Positions 5,897 through 13,521 of a stretch of 19,242 bases of DNA are shown piece after piece. Origin of the DNA: an uncultured Bacilli bacterium (GTDB taxonomy: Bacteria; Bacillota_I; Bacilli_A; RF39; UBA660). Where the stretch lies: assembly GCA_910585045.1 (NCBI GenBank), contig CAJUCD010000018.1:1-19242 (forward strand), given 5' to 3'. A model generated the notes under the pieces. That model made no database searches, had not been told where the DNA came from, and saw only the letters and a list, made by a program, of their open reading frames with translations. Both the position numbers and the translations under genes were made by a program. Positions within the stretch are counted from its first letter, which is position 1. The number at the start of each line of letters is the position of its first letter.

Positions 5897-6308
5897 ATAT
5901 AGAAAACCTCATAGAGTTTCTTATGATGGACATGCTAGAGGAAATACTGAACTTCATTTTGGAGAGTATGGACTTCAAGCAAAAGAAGGTGCATGGATTA
6001 CTGCACGTCAAATCGAAGCTGCTCGTATTGCGATGACTCGTTATATGAAACGTGGTGGTAAAGTTTGGATTAACATATTTCCTCACTTAGCCTTAACTCG
6101 TAAACCTCTTGAAACTCGTCAAGGTAAAGGTAAAGGTAATGTTGAAGATTGGGTAGCTGTTGTTAAACAAGGAAAAATTATGTTTGAAATTGGTGGTGTA
6201 AGTGAGGATATAGCTCGTGAAGCTTTAAGACTTGCTAGTCATAAATTACCAATTAAAACTAAATTTGTGAAAAAAGAAGTGAAAGTTGGTGAATCTCTTG
6301 AAAATTAA
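5874..6308 (+). CDS. rplP: 50S ribosomal protein L16
   Basis: The 144-residue protein lies at the A-site side of the 50S near the tRNA elbow. It starts M-L-M-P-K-K-T-K-Y-R-K, exactly the family start. I chose the ATG at 5874 over that at 5865 because GAGAGGAG ends 9 bases before 5874 and would overlap the earlier codon. The motif R-Q-G-K-G-K-G-N-V-E-D-W-V-A is the conserved loop. It begins inside rpsC, and its last 11 bases are shared with rpmC. Confidence 0.97.
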   Translation: MLMPKKTKYRKPHRVSYDGHARGNTELHFGEYGLQAKEGAWITARQIEAARIAMTRYMKRGGKVWINIFPHLALTRKPLETRQGKGKGNVEDWVAVVKQGKIMFEIGGVSEDIAREALRLASHKLPIKTKFVKKEVKVGESLEN

Positions 6309-6510
6309 GGAATTAAGAGAACTTTCTAATAAAGAATTAGAAGGCAAAATACGTGAATCTAAAAAAGAACTTTTTAATCTACGTATGAAACAATCTACTG
6401 GTACTTTAGAGAAGCCTTCTAAGATAAGAGAACTTAGAAAAGATGTTGCTAGAATGAAAACTATTATACGTGAGAGAGAATTAAATGAGGAGGTTTCAGA
6501 TGGAGAATAG
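6298..6510 (+). CDS. rpmC: 50S ribosomal protein L29, TTG start
   Basis: A small helical-hairpin protein (70 residues) at the tunnel exit beside L23. I start it at TTG 6298, giving M-K-I-K-E-L-R-E-L, which matches the family N-terminus; GGTGA lies 5 bases upstream. GTG at 6289 and TTG at 6286 are possible but add unsupported residues and lack a site. L-F-N-L-R-M-K-Q at 25-32 is the family signature. This is the only clear TTG start among the ribosomal genes here, and it lies inside rplP, so it may be translated mainly by coupling. Confidence 0.95.
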   Translation: MKIKELRELSNKELEGKIRESKKELFNLRMKQSTGTLEKPSKIRELRKDVARMKTIIRERELNEEVSDGE

Positions 6511-6757
6511 AAAACAAGAGTTAGTTGGCAAAGTAGTTAGTAATAAAAATGATAAAACTATTACAGTACTAGTTGAAACTTATAAAACTCATCCACTTTA
6601 TAAAAAACGTGTTAAATATTCTAAAAAATATACTGCTCATGATGAAAAGAATGAAGCAGGTATGGGAGATACAGTTAGAATTAGAGCTACAAGACCATTA
6701 TCTAAATCAAAAAGATATGAACTTGTAGAAATAGTTACTAAAGCTGTAATACTTTAG
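6500..6757 (+). CDS. rpsQ: 30S ribosomal protein S17
   Basis: The 85-residue protein binds the 5' domain of 16S rRNA early in 30S assembly. The OB-fold sequence G-K-V-V-S-N-K-N-D-K-T-I-T-V and the middle H-P-L-Y-K-K-R-V-K-Y-S-K-K are diagnostic. ATG 6500 is chosen over 6485 because AGGAGG (6488-6493) sits 6 bases before it. The gene overlaps the end of rpmC by 11 bases. Confidence 0.97.
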   Translation: MENRKQELVGKVVSNKNDKTITVLVETYKTHPLYKKRVKYSKKYTAHDEKNEAGMGDTVRIRATRPLSKSKRYELVEIVTKAVIL

Positions 6758-6767
6758 GAGGTAAATC

Positions 6768-7136
6768 ATGGTTCAACAAGAAACAAGATTAAAAGTTGCT
6801 GATAATACTGGTGCTAGAGAATTATTAGTTATCAGAGTTATGGGTGGCTCTAAAGTTAAAAGTGCTAACATCGGAGATGTTGTTGTAGGAACAGTTAAAA
6901 AAGCTATACCTAACTCTAATATGAAAAAAGGTAAAGTAGTAAAAGCTGTTATTGTAAGAAGTGTTCAAGGTGTTAGAAGAAAAGATGGAAGCTATATTAA
7001 ATTTGATGACAATGCTTGTGTTATTATTAAGGATGATAAGTCTCCAGTAGGTACTAGAGTTCTAGGACCTGTAGCAAGAGAATTACGTGAACGTGATTAT
7101 ATGAAGATTGTTTCTCTTGCTAAGGAAGTTATTTAG
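6768..7136 (+). CDS. rplN: 50S ribosomal protein L14
   Basis: The 122-residue protein sits at the subunit interface, where it forms bridges to 16S rRNA and contacts silencing factor RsfS in many bacteria. V-Q-Q-E-T-R-L-K-V-A-D-N-T-G-A-R is the family start, and the basic stretch around N-M-K-K-G-K-V-V-K-A-V-I-V-R is conserved. Length is standard. Both its own start site and the stop lie in TAGGAGG junctions. Confidence 0.98.
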   Translation: MVQQETRLKVADNTGARELLVIRVMGGSKVKSANIGDVVVGTVKKAIPNSNMKKGKVVKAVIVRSVQGVRRKDGSYIKFDDNACVIIKDDKSPVGTRVLGPVARELRERDYMKIVSLAKEVI

Positions 7137-7147
7137 GAGGATTAATT

Positions 7148-7414
7148 ATGATGAAAATTAAGGTCGGAGATAATGTTTTAGTTATTGCAGGTCGTGATAA
7201 AGGTAAAAATGGTAAAGTAATTAAGACTTTAAAAAATGATGACAAAGTTGTTGTAGAAGGAATTAATATAGTAAAAAAACACGTTAAACCAAATAATACT
7301 AATGATAAAGGTGGTATATTTGATATAGAAGCTCCTATTCATGTATCTAATGTAAAAAAAATAGAAGAAAATTCAAAAGCAACAAAAAAAACTAAAGAAA
7401 GTAAAGCAAAGTAG
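7148..7414 (+). CDS. rplX: 50S ribosomal protein L24, short form with Lys-rich tail
   Basis: An initiator of 50S assembly. The KOW motif is clear in K-V-G-D-N-V-L-V-I-A-G-R-D-K-G-K-N-G-K-V, and the conserved A-P-I-H-V-S-N-V follows at about 63-70. Most bacterial L24 proteins continue for about 30 more residues with a K-x-T-R-V-G segment; here that part is absent and replaced by a low-complexity tail of Lys, Glu, Ser and Thr, for a total of 88 residues against about 100-105. ATG 7148 and ATG 7151 are both usable; 7148 has the better spacing (7) from AGGAGG. Confidence 0.95.
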   Translation: MMKIKVGDNVLVIAGRDKGKNGKVIKTLKNDDKVVVEGINIVKKHVKPNNTNDKGGIFDIEAPIHVSNVKKIEENSKATKKTKESKAK

Positions 7415-7424
7415 GTGAATATTT

Positions 7425-7964
7425 ATGAGTAATTATAAGAAATTATACGATGAAAAAATTGTAAAAAGTTTAAAAGATGAATTTAAATATTCAAGTATCA
7501 TGCAAGTACCAAAATTAGATAAAATAGTTATTAATATGGGAGTAGGGGATGGAGCTCGCGATCATAAGTATATTGATGCAGCTTTACAAGACCTTGAAAC
7601 TATTACTGGACAAAAAGCTGTTATTACAAAAGCTAAAAATTCTATCGCTGGTTTTAAACTTCGTGAAGGTCAAGCTATAGGTGCAAAAGTTACACTTCGT
7701 GGTGAAGCTATGTATAATTTTATGGAAAAATTAATTAAAGTTTCACTTCCACGTGTTCGTGATTTTAGAGGTGTATCTAAGACTGCTTTTGATGGAAAAG
7801 GTAATTATACTTTAGGTATTAAAGAACAATTAATTTTTCCAGAAATAGAGTATGATAATGTTGTTAAGGTTCGTGGTATGGATATAGTATTTGTTACTAC
7901 TGCTGAGACAAATGATGAAGCATTTGCTTTATTAAAGGCATTTGGTATGCCTTTTAAGAATTAA
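7425..7964 (+). CDS. rplE: 50S ribosomal protein L5
   Basis: A 5S rRNA-binding protein of the central protuberance that also touches P-site tRNA. The 179-residue length is standard. N-M-G-V-G-D-G-A-R-D, V-S-L-P-R-V-R-D-F-R-G-V and L-I-F-P-E-I-E-Y-D are the family blocks. Its ribosome binding site AGGTGA is a weaker match than most in the operon. Confidence 0.98.
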   Translation: MSNYKKLYDEKIVKSLKDEFKYSSIMQVPKLDKIVINMGVGDGARDHKYIDAALQDLETITGQKAVITKAKNSIAGFKLREGQAIGAKVTLRGEAMYNFMEKLIKVSLPRVRDFRGVSKTAFDGKGNYTLGIKEQLIFPEIEYDNVVKVRGMDIVFVTTAETNDEAFALLKAFGMPFKN

Positions 7965-7976
7965 GGAGGATACTCG

Positions 7977-8162
7977 ATGGCTAAGAAAAGTATGATTATA
8001 AAAAGCAAAAGAACACCAAAATTTAAGGTTCGCGCTTACACAAGATGTGAAAGATGCGGAAGACCTCATGGCGTAATGCGTAAATTTGGTATTTGTCGTA
8101 TTTGCTTCAGAGAACTCGCTAACGAAGGTAAAATACCAGGCGTTAAGAAATCAAGTTGGTAA
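7977..8162 (+). CDS. rpsN: 30S ribosomal protein S14, zinc-binding type
   Basis: At 61 residues this is the short, zinc-containing S14 with two Cys pairs, C-E-R-C and C-R-I-C, and the end I-P-G-V-K-K-S-S-W typical of Bacillota and Mollicutes. It completes the 30S head. A zinc-free long paralogue is often kept elsewhere for zinc limitation; none is visible here. TAAGGAGG links it to rplE. Confidence 0.98.
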   Translation: MAKKSMIIKSKRTPKFKVRAYTRCERCGRPHGVMRKFGICRICFRELANEGKIPGVKKSSW

Positions 8163-8179
8163 GGAAGGAGGAATTTTAA

Positions 8180-8575
8180 ATGGTACAAGATAAAATAGCA
8201 GATATGCTTACAAGAATTCGTAATGCAAATCAAATGAAATATGAAACAGTTGAAGTTATTGGAACTAAAATGACTGTAGGAATTGCAGAAATTCTTAAGA
8301 GAGAAGGTTATATTGTTGATTATGTTAATGAAAAGAATATAACTGGTGATAAGTTAACTTTAACTTTAAAGTACGGAGATAAGAAAGAAAGAGTTATTAC
8401 TGGACTTAAAAGAATTAGTAAATCTGGTTTAAGAGTTTATGCTAAAGCTAATGAAATTCCTCGTGTATTAAATGGACTTGGAATTGCAATCATTTCTACT
8501 TCTCAAGGTTTAATGACTGATAAGGAAGCAAGAAATGCTCAGTTAGGAGGCGAAGTACTTGCCTATATTTGGTAA
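8180..8575 (+). CDS. rpsH: 30S ribosomal protein S8
   Basis: The 131-residue protein organises the central domain of 16S rRNA; in E. coli it also represses the spc operon. The N-terminus D-K-I-A-D-M-L-T-R-I-R-N-A and the end S-T-S-Q-G-L-M-T-D-K-E-A-R with G-G-E-V-L-A-Y-I-W are the family blocks. AGGAGG precedes the ATG by 9 bases. Confidence 0.98.
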   Translation: MVQDKIADMLTRIRNANQMKYETVEVIGTKMTVGIAEILKREGYIVDYVNEKNITGDKLTLTLKYGDKKERVITGLKRISKSGLRVYAKANEIPRVLNGLGIAIISTSQGLMTDKEARNAQLGGEVLAYIW

Positions 8576-8584
8576 GGAAAATCT

Positions 8585-9124
8585 ATGAGTAGAATTGGTA
8601 ATAGAAAAATCGTTATACCTAACGGTGTTAGTGTAACACAAGAAAATAATATTGTTACTGTTAAAGGTGCAAAAGGATCTTTAACACAAGAAATTCATAA
8701 ATTAGTAGAAGTAGTAATTGAAGAAAGTTCAGTTGTTACAAAGGCTAAGAATGAATCTAAGGAAGCTAATGTAAATGTTGGAACAATGAACTCATTAATA
8801 ACTAATATGGTTATTGGTGTAAGTGAAGGTTTTAGCAAAGGATTAGAAGCTGTTGGTGTTGGTTATCGTTTCCAAGTAAGTGGAAATAAAATTAATATCT
8901 CTGCTGGTTTCTCTCATCCTGTTGTTGTAGAAGTTCCTGCTGATTTAAAAGTAGAACAAGTAAGCAATACAGAAATTACAATTAGTGGTATTGATAAGCA
9001 AAAAGTAACTGAATTTGCGGCTAATATTCGTAAACTTAGAAAACCTGAACCATATAAAGGAAAAGGTATTCGTTATAAAGGTGAATATGTTCGTCGTAAA
9101 GAAGGTAAGAAAGCTGCTAAATAA
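8585..9124 (+). CDS. rplF: 50S ribosomal protein L6
   Basis: A two-domain protein near the factor-binding site of the 50S. M-S-R-I-G-N-R-K-I at the start and the C-terminal signature P-E-P-Y-K-G-K-G-I-R-Y (from about residue 157) identify it. Length 179, standard. The AAGGAAAA site is only moderate, with rpsH ending just upstream. Confidence 0.98.
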   Translation: MSRIGNRKIVIPNGVSVTQENNIVTVKGAKGSLTQEIHKLVEVVIEESSVVTKAKNESKEANVNVGTMNSLITNMVIGVSEGFSKGLEAVGVGYRFQVSGNKINISAGFSHPVVVEVPADLKVEQVSNTEITISGIDKQKVTEFAANIRKLRKPEPYKGKGIRYKGEYVRRKEGKKAAK

Positions 9125-9144
9125 GGTAAGAAAGGTCGGAAATT

Positions 9145-9501
9145 ATGATTAAAAAAGAAATTAGTAACGTAGCACGTAAAAGACGTCATGCTAGAGTTCG
9201 TTCTAAAATAAGTGGAACAAAAGAAACTCCTAGACTTAATGTGTTCCGTTCAAATAATGGAATTTATGTTCAAGTAATCGATGATACTACTGGTAATACC
9301 TTAGTTAGCTCATCTACTGCTGAACTAAAAATTAAAAATGGTGGTAATATTGAAGCTGCTAAATTAGTTGGAGCTGATATTGCTAAAAAATGTAAAAGTG
9401 CGAAGATTGAATCTGTTGTATTTGATAGAGGTGGATATCTTTATCATGGACGTGTTGCAGCTTTAGCTGAAGCAGCACGTGAAAACGGATTGGAATTCTA
9501 G
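9145..9501 (+). CDS. rplR: 50S ribosomal protein L18
   Basis: The 118-residue protein binds 5S rRNA together with L5. A-R-K-R-R-H-A-R-V-R-S-K-I at the N-terminus, R-L-N-V-F-R-S-N-N-G-I-Y-V-Q-V-I-D-D and the end Y-H-G-R-V-A-A-L-A-E-A-A-R-E-N-G-L-E-F are diagnostic. The ribosome binding site AAAGGTCGG is imperfect. Confidence 0.98.
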   Translation: MIKKEISNVARKRRHARVRSKISGTKETPRLNVFRSNNGIYVQVIDDTTGNTLVSSSTAELKIKNGGNIEAAKLVGADIAKKCKSAKIESVVFDRGGYLYHGRVAALAEAARENGLEF

Positions 9502-9517
9502 AGTGGGAGGAGAGAAT

Positions 9518-10021
9518 ATGCCAAAGAAAAATATTGAACCTAAGAAAAATTTATTAGAAGAAAAAGTTATATCTATTGGTAGAGTAACAAAAGTTACCAA
9601 AGGTGGTAGACACTTTAGATTCTCTGCAACTGTTGTTGTTGGAAACCGTAAAGGTTTAGTTGGTATTGGAACTGGTAAAGCTAATGAAGTTCCAGAAGCT
9701 ATTAAAAAAGCTTTACAAGCTGCTAATAAAAACGTAACAAAGGTTTCTTTAATGGATAACAGAACTATTCCTCATGATGCAACTGCAAAGGTTGGTCGTG
9801 CTGTTGTTATGGTTAAACCAGCTCGTGAAGGTACAGGAGTTATTGCTGGTGGTGCAGCTCGTGCAGTATTAGAACTTGCAGGAGTTAAAGATATTGTTTC
9901 TAAATCTTTAGGTTCTAATACAAAAATAAATGTTGCTAAAGCTACACTTGAAGCTTTAAAATCACAAAAGAGTCCTGCTAAAGTAGCTGCTCTTCGTGGT
10001 AAGAAAGTTGAGGAGTTATAA
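9518..10021 (+). CDS. rpsE: 30S ribosomal protein S5
   Basis: The 167-residue protein is part of the decoding-accuracy neighbourhood and mRNA channel. The double-stranded-RNA-binding part shows R-V-T-K-V-T-K-G-G-R-H-F-R-F-S-A and G-I-G-T-G-K-A-N-E-V-P-E-A-I. ATG 9518 is chosen over an upstream ATG at 9479 because GGGAGGAG lies just before it and the earlier start would run through the end of rplR. It is followed directly by rplO with no room for rpmD. Confidence 0.97.
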   Translation: MPKKNIEPKKNLLEEKVISIGRVTKVTKGGRHFRFSATVVVGNRKGLVGIGTGKANEVPEAIKKALQAANKNVTKVSLMDNRTIPHDATAKVGRAVVMVKPAREGTGVIAGGAARAVLELAGVKDIVSKSLGSNTKINVAKATLEALKSQKSPAKVAALRGKKVEEL

Positions 10022-10022
10022 T

Positions 10023-10466
10023 ATGAAGTTAGAATCATTACCAGCGTCTAATGAAACTAAGGCGCGTAAAAGAGTTGGCCGTGGTCCAGGAAGTGGAATG
10101 GGTAAAACATCTACACGTGGAGAAAAAGGTCAAAAAGCAAGAAGTGGAGCTAGCATAAGTGCATGGTTCCAAGGTGGACAAACTCCGATATATAGAAGAA
10201 TACCAAAACGTGGATTTAATAATGCTCGTTTTGAAACTAAATATGCTACAATTAATTTAGCAGATTTAGATAAATACTTTAATGATGGTGATGTTGTTAC
10301 TCCAGAAGTTTTAAAAGAACGTGGAATTGTAAAAAAACAACTAAGTGGTGTTAAAGTATTAGCTAATGGTGAGCTTTCAAAGAAGTTGACTGTTAAAGCA
10401 ACTCGTTTCTCATCTACAGCTGTTACTAAGATAGAAAATGCTGGCGGTAAAGCTGAGGTGATTTAG
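10023..10466 (+). CDS. rplO: 50S ribosomal protein L15
   Basis: A late-assembly 50S protein of 147 residues. M-K-L-E-S-L-P-A-S, then the basic Gly-rich arm K-R-V-G-R-G-P-G-S-G-M-G-K-T, then G-F-Q/W-F-Q-G-G-Q-T-P-I-Y-R-R-I-P-K-R-G-F, are typical. The ATG at 10023 has GAGGAG 7 bases upstream inside the end of rpsE, and the upstream in-frame codon at 9996 is not needed. Only one base separates it from the rpsE stop. Confidence 0.97.
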   Translation: MKLESLPASNETKARKRVGRGPGSGMGKTSTRGEKGQKARSGASISAWFQGGQTPIYRRIPKRGFNNARFETKYATINLADLDKYFNDGDVVTPEVLKERGIVKKQLSGVKVLANGELSKKLTVKATRFSSTAVTKIENAGGKAEVI

Positions 10467-11729
10467 GTGTTAAAAGGACTCACCAAAATATTTAGTAAAC
10501 AAAATAAAGATTTAAGAAAAAGAATTTATTTTACTTTATTTTGTTTAGGTTTCTTTGCTTTGGGAATAAATATAACTATTCCTTGGGCAAGTGAAGTTTA
10601 TGCGGAACTTGGTTTTTTAGAAATATTTAACTTAATGAGTGGTGGAGGGCTTAGAAGCTTTTCAATATTCGGTATGGGTGTTAGTCCATATATTACAGCT
10701 AGTATTATTACTCAGTTGTTACAAATGGATATTATTCCTTATTTTAAAGAACTAAAAGAACAAGGTTATGTGGGTAGACAAAAAATTAATAAGATTACAA
10801 GATATTTAGGTATTTTGATAGCTTTTGTTCAAGCATATGTTATAAGTATATTCTACTTAAATACTAATGATGTAATGGTTATGTTAAAAACTAGTTTAGT
10901 TATGACTGCTGGTACAGCATTCTTGTTATGGTTAGGCGATCAAATTAGTCAAAAAGGTATTGGTAATGGACAATCATTATTGATATTATCTGGTATATTA
11001 ATTAGTATGCCAAGTGTGTTTACAGGAGCTTATTCTGCATTAATTACTAATGCTACTGATATGGGTCTTGGAATTACATTATTTGCTTTATTTATACTTA
11101 GTTATATTCTTGTAATAGTGGGTATTATTTGGATTCAACTTGCAGAAAGAAGAATTCCAATTCAATATTCAAATAGAACTACAAGTGCTTATGGGGCACA
11201 ACAATCATTCTTGCCTATTAAAATTAATAGTGCAGGTGTTATGCCAGTAATATTTGCTTCTGTTCTGACATCTATTCCTGCAACTATCGTGCAACTTACT
11301 AAGAGTGAGGCAGCTATAAATTTTGTTAATAATTATATAGTTTATACTTCACCAGTTGGATTTTTACTATATATAATATTGATTTTTGTATTTGGATATT
11401 TTTATACTTTTTTAAGTATGAATCCTGAGGAAATGAGTAAAAATTTAAATAAAAATGGTGGATATATACCAGGCGTTAGACCAGGTGAAGATACTTCAAA
11501 TTATATAAGTAAATCTTTATCTAGACTTACAATGGTTGGTTCTTTATTCTTAGTTATTTTAGCGGGATTACCTATTGTTTTATCAACATTTACAGATTTA
11601 CCTAGTAATGTTACAATTGGTGGTACTGGTGTATTAATTGTTGTTGGTGTTGCGATTGAAACTTATAAGCAAATTGAAAGTAGTTTAACTGCTAGAAGTT
11701 ATGCGGCTAAAAAGAAGAGGTTTAGATAA
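10467..11729 (+). CDS. secY: Protein translocase subunit SecY
   Basis: The central channel of the SecYEG translocon in the cytoplasmic membrane. At 420 residues with about ten hydrophobic segments, it carries signature 1 around G-M-G-V-S-P-Y-I-T-A-S-I-I-T-Q-L-L (69-85) and signature 2 around L-W-L-G-D-Q-I-S-Q-K-G-I-G-N-G (154-168), plus I-P-G-V-R-P-G before the last membrane segments. The start is GTG at 10467 with GAGGTGA 5 bases upstream. TAATG overlap joins it to adk, the usual order in Bacillota. Confidence 0.98.
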   Translation: MLKGLTKIFSKQNKDLRKRIYFTLFCLGFFALGINITIPWASEVYAELGFLEIFNLMSGGGLRSFSIFGMGVSPYITASIITQLLQMDIIPYFKELKEQGYVGRQKINKITRYLGILIAFVQAYVISIFYLNTNDVMVMLKTSLVMTAGTAFLLWLGDQISQKGIGNGQSLLILSGILISMPSVFTGAYSALITNATDMGLGITLFALFILSYILVIVGIIWIQLAERRIPIQYSNRTTSAYGAQQSFLPIKINSAGVMPVIFASVLTSIPATIVQLTKSEAAINFVNNYIVYTSPVGFLLYIILIFVFGYFYTFLSMNPEEMSKNLNKNGGYIPGVRPGEDTSNYISKSLSRLTMVGSLFLVILAGLPIVLSTFTDLPSNVTIGGTGVLIVVGVAIETYKQIESSLTARSYAAKKKRFR

Positions 11730-12382
11730 TGCAGAATATTGTTTTTATTGCTCCGCCTGCAGCGGGCAAAGGAACTTGCAGTGATTATTTAATAAAAAAT
11801 TATGGTTATGAACATATAAGTACTGGTGATTTATTAAGAGATGAAATTGCTAGTGGAAGTGAACTAGGAAAACAAATTGATAGTATTATTTCTAAAGGAA
11901 ATTTGTTAGATGATGAATTTATGATTAAATTAGTTAGAGAAAGGCTTAAGAGCCTTGAGTCTAATAAACCATTTATTTTAGAAGGGTTTCCTAGAACCAT
12001 TGTTCAAGCAGAAAAATTAGATGAAATGTTTAATGATTTAAATATTTCGAATGTGAAAGTTATTTATTTAAAAATAGATTTCGATATAGCTCTTAAAAGA
12101 ACTTTGGGAAGAATAAATTGTCCAAATTGTAAAAAGAGCTATAATATTTACTTCGACGCGAAGAAACCTATGAATGGTAACTTATGTGATGATTGTAATA
12201 TTGAGTTAGTAAAACGTAATGATGACAATGAGGACTCATTTAAAGTTAGATATGATTCTTATATGAAGGATGCTAATTTGATTATTGATCATTATGAAAA
12301 TAAACATATGCTTAAAACTATCTTAGCTGATAATTTAGAAGATATGTTTAATGAAGTTGTTAAAGAGGCGAAAAATGATTAG
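11729..12382 (+). CDS. adk: Adenylate kinase, zinc-LID type with altered P-loop
   Basis: Converts ATP plus AMP to two ADP in the cytoplasm. Core motifs are present: I-S-T-G-D-L-L-R (30-37), G-F-P-R-T (86-90) and R-x-D-D-N-E. The LID carries four cysteines, C131-P-N-C134 and C153-D-D-C156, the zinc-binding form of Gram-positives. Length 217 is normal. Odd point: the P-loop reads A-P-P-A-A-G-K-G-T-C (8-17), where the family has G-x-P-G-x-G-K-G-T-Q; two glycines have become alanine and the following Gln is Cys, while the catalytic Lys remains. The gene overlaps secY by 1 base and map by 8. Confidence 0.95.
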   Translation: MQNIVFIAPPAAGKGTCSDYLIKNYGYEHISTGDLLRDEIASGSELGKQIDSIISKGNLLDDEFMIKLVRERLKSLESNKPFILEGFPRTIVQAEKLDEMFNDLNISNVKVIYLKIDFDIALKRTLGRINCPNCKKSYNIYFDAKKPMNGNLCDDCNIELVKRNDDNEDSFKVRYDSYMKDANLIIDHYENKHMLKTILADNLEDMFNEVVKEAKND

Positions 12383-13139
12383 TATTAAAAGTGATAGAGA
12401 AATAAAATTAATGCGAGAAGCTGGTATTCTTAATTATTTAACTCATGAAGAAATTAAGAAACATATAAAAGTTGGAGTTACAACTAAAGAGCTGGATAAA
12501 ATTGCATATGATTTTATTTCCTCACATAATGCTATACCATCTTTTCTAAATTATGATGGATTTCCTGCAAGTATTTGTGTATCAATTAATGATGTAGTAG
12601 TGCATGGTATTCCTAGTAGTAGAAAGATAAAAGATGGCGATATTGTTTCAATTGATGTTGGTGTTCTTTGTCACGGATATCATAGTGATGCAGCAAGAAC
12701 TTATATAGTAGGACATGTAAGTGATGAAGTTAGAGATTTAGTTGTGAATACAGAAAAAGCTTTGTATGAAGGACTTAGTAAAATAAAAGAAGGCGCTCAT
12801 ATAGGTGATATTGGAGCAGCTATAGAAAAATATGCACATGAACATGGTCTTAGTGTTGTAGAGGAACTTGTTGGACATGGAGTTGGAACAAATATTCATG
12901 AAGATCCAGATGTACCCAACTATGGACATGAAGGAACAGGTGTTACTCTTAAAGCGGGAATGGTTTTAGCGGTAGAACCTATGCTTAATTTAGGAGAACG
13001 ATATATATATTTACATGATGATGATTGGACAATTTCAACTGATGATGAACTTCCTAGTGCACATTTTGAACATACAGTTGTGGTAACAAAAGATGGATAT
13101 AAAATTTTAACAGGAGAAATTAGCGATGGCGAAAAATAA
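12375..13139 (+). CDS. map: Methionine aminopeptidase, type I
   Basis: Removes the initiator methionine from new proteins. All five metal ligands of the pita-bread fold are seen in order: D94, D105, H168, E201 and E232, with the substrate-side H77 in V-V-H-G-I-P. Length 254 is the usual short, single-domain form. I start at ATG 12375 (M-I-S-I-K-S-D-R-E-I), with AGAGG 6 bases upstream, rather than at the longer frame from 12351. It overlaps adk by 8 bases and infA by 14. Confidence 0.97.
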   Translation: MISIKSDREIKLMREAGILNYLTHEEIKKHIKVGVTTKELDKIAYDFISSHNAIPSFLNYDGFPASICVSINDVVVHGIPSSRKIKDGDIVSIDVGVLCHGYHSDAARTYIVGHVSDEVRDLVVNTEKALYEGLSKIKEGAHIGDIGAAIEKYAHEHGLSVVEELVGHGVGTNIHEDPDVPNYGHEGTGVTLKAGMVLAVEPMLNLGERYIYLHDDDWTISTDDELPSAHFEHTVVVTKDGYKILTGEISDGEK

Positions 13140-13380
13140 ATTTAAAAAAAGCGTTAATCAAAATAATAAAGAAGAAAAATTAGAAGTAGAAGGAAAAGTA
13201 GTTGAAGTATTAAAAGGTGGAGATTACTTAGTAGAGCTACAAAATGGATTTACTGTAAAAGCCTACGTTTCTGGTAAAATGCGAGTAAACATGATTCGTA
13301 TTCTACCAGGTGATACGGTAACAATAGAGCTTTCGCCTTATGATTTAACACGTGGGCGTATAACATGGAATAAAAGATAA
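13126..13380 (+). CDS. infA: Translation initiation factor IF-1 with basic N-terminal extension
   Basis: Binds the A site of the 30S during initiation. The S1-type OB fold reads V-E-G-K-V-V-E-V-L to R-I-L-P-G-D-T-V-T-I-E-L-S-P-Y-D-L-T-R-G-R-I-T-W, as in all IF-1. The usual length is about 72; here it is 84, because a Lys/Asn-rich segment (residues about 3-18) precedes the fold. No ATG, GTG or TTG offers a shorter start, and AGGAGA sits ahead of ATG 13126, so the extension looks real. It begins inside map. Confidence 0.96.
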   Translation: MAKNKFKKSVNQNNKEEKLEVEGKVVEVLKGGDYLVELQNGFTVKAYVSGKMRVNMIRILPGDTVTIELSPYDLTRGRITWNKR

Positions 13381-13393
13381 TGGAGGTATTATA

Positions 13394-13507
13394 ATGAAAG
13401 TTAGACCATCAGTAAAAAAGATTTGTAAAAAGTGCAAAATAATTAGAAGAAAAGGAAAAGTTATGGTTATTTGTGAAAATCCTAAACACAAACAAACTCA
13501 AGGCTAA
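13394..13507 (+). CDS. rpmJ: 50S ribosomal protein L36
   Basis: A 37-residue zinc-ribbon protein that fits between 23S rRNA helices late in 50S assembly. It reads M-K-V-R-P-S-V-K-K-I-C-K-K-C-K-I-I and ends C-E-N-P-K-H-K-Q-T-Q-G, so the Cys3-His zinc set is intact. GGAGG lies 7 bases before the ATG. The common final K-Q-R-Q-G is K-Q-T-Q-G here. Confidence 0.96.
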   Translation: MKVRPSVKKICKKCKIIRRKGKVMVICENPKHKQTQG

Positions 13508-13521
13508 TAAAGGAGGTAATT

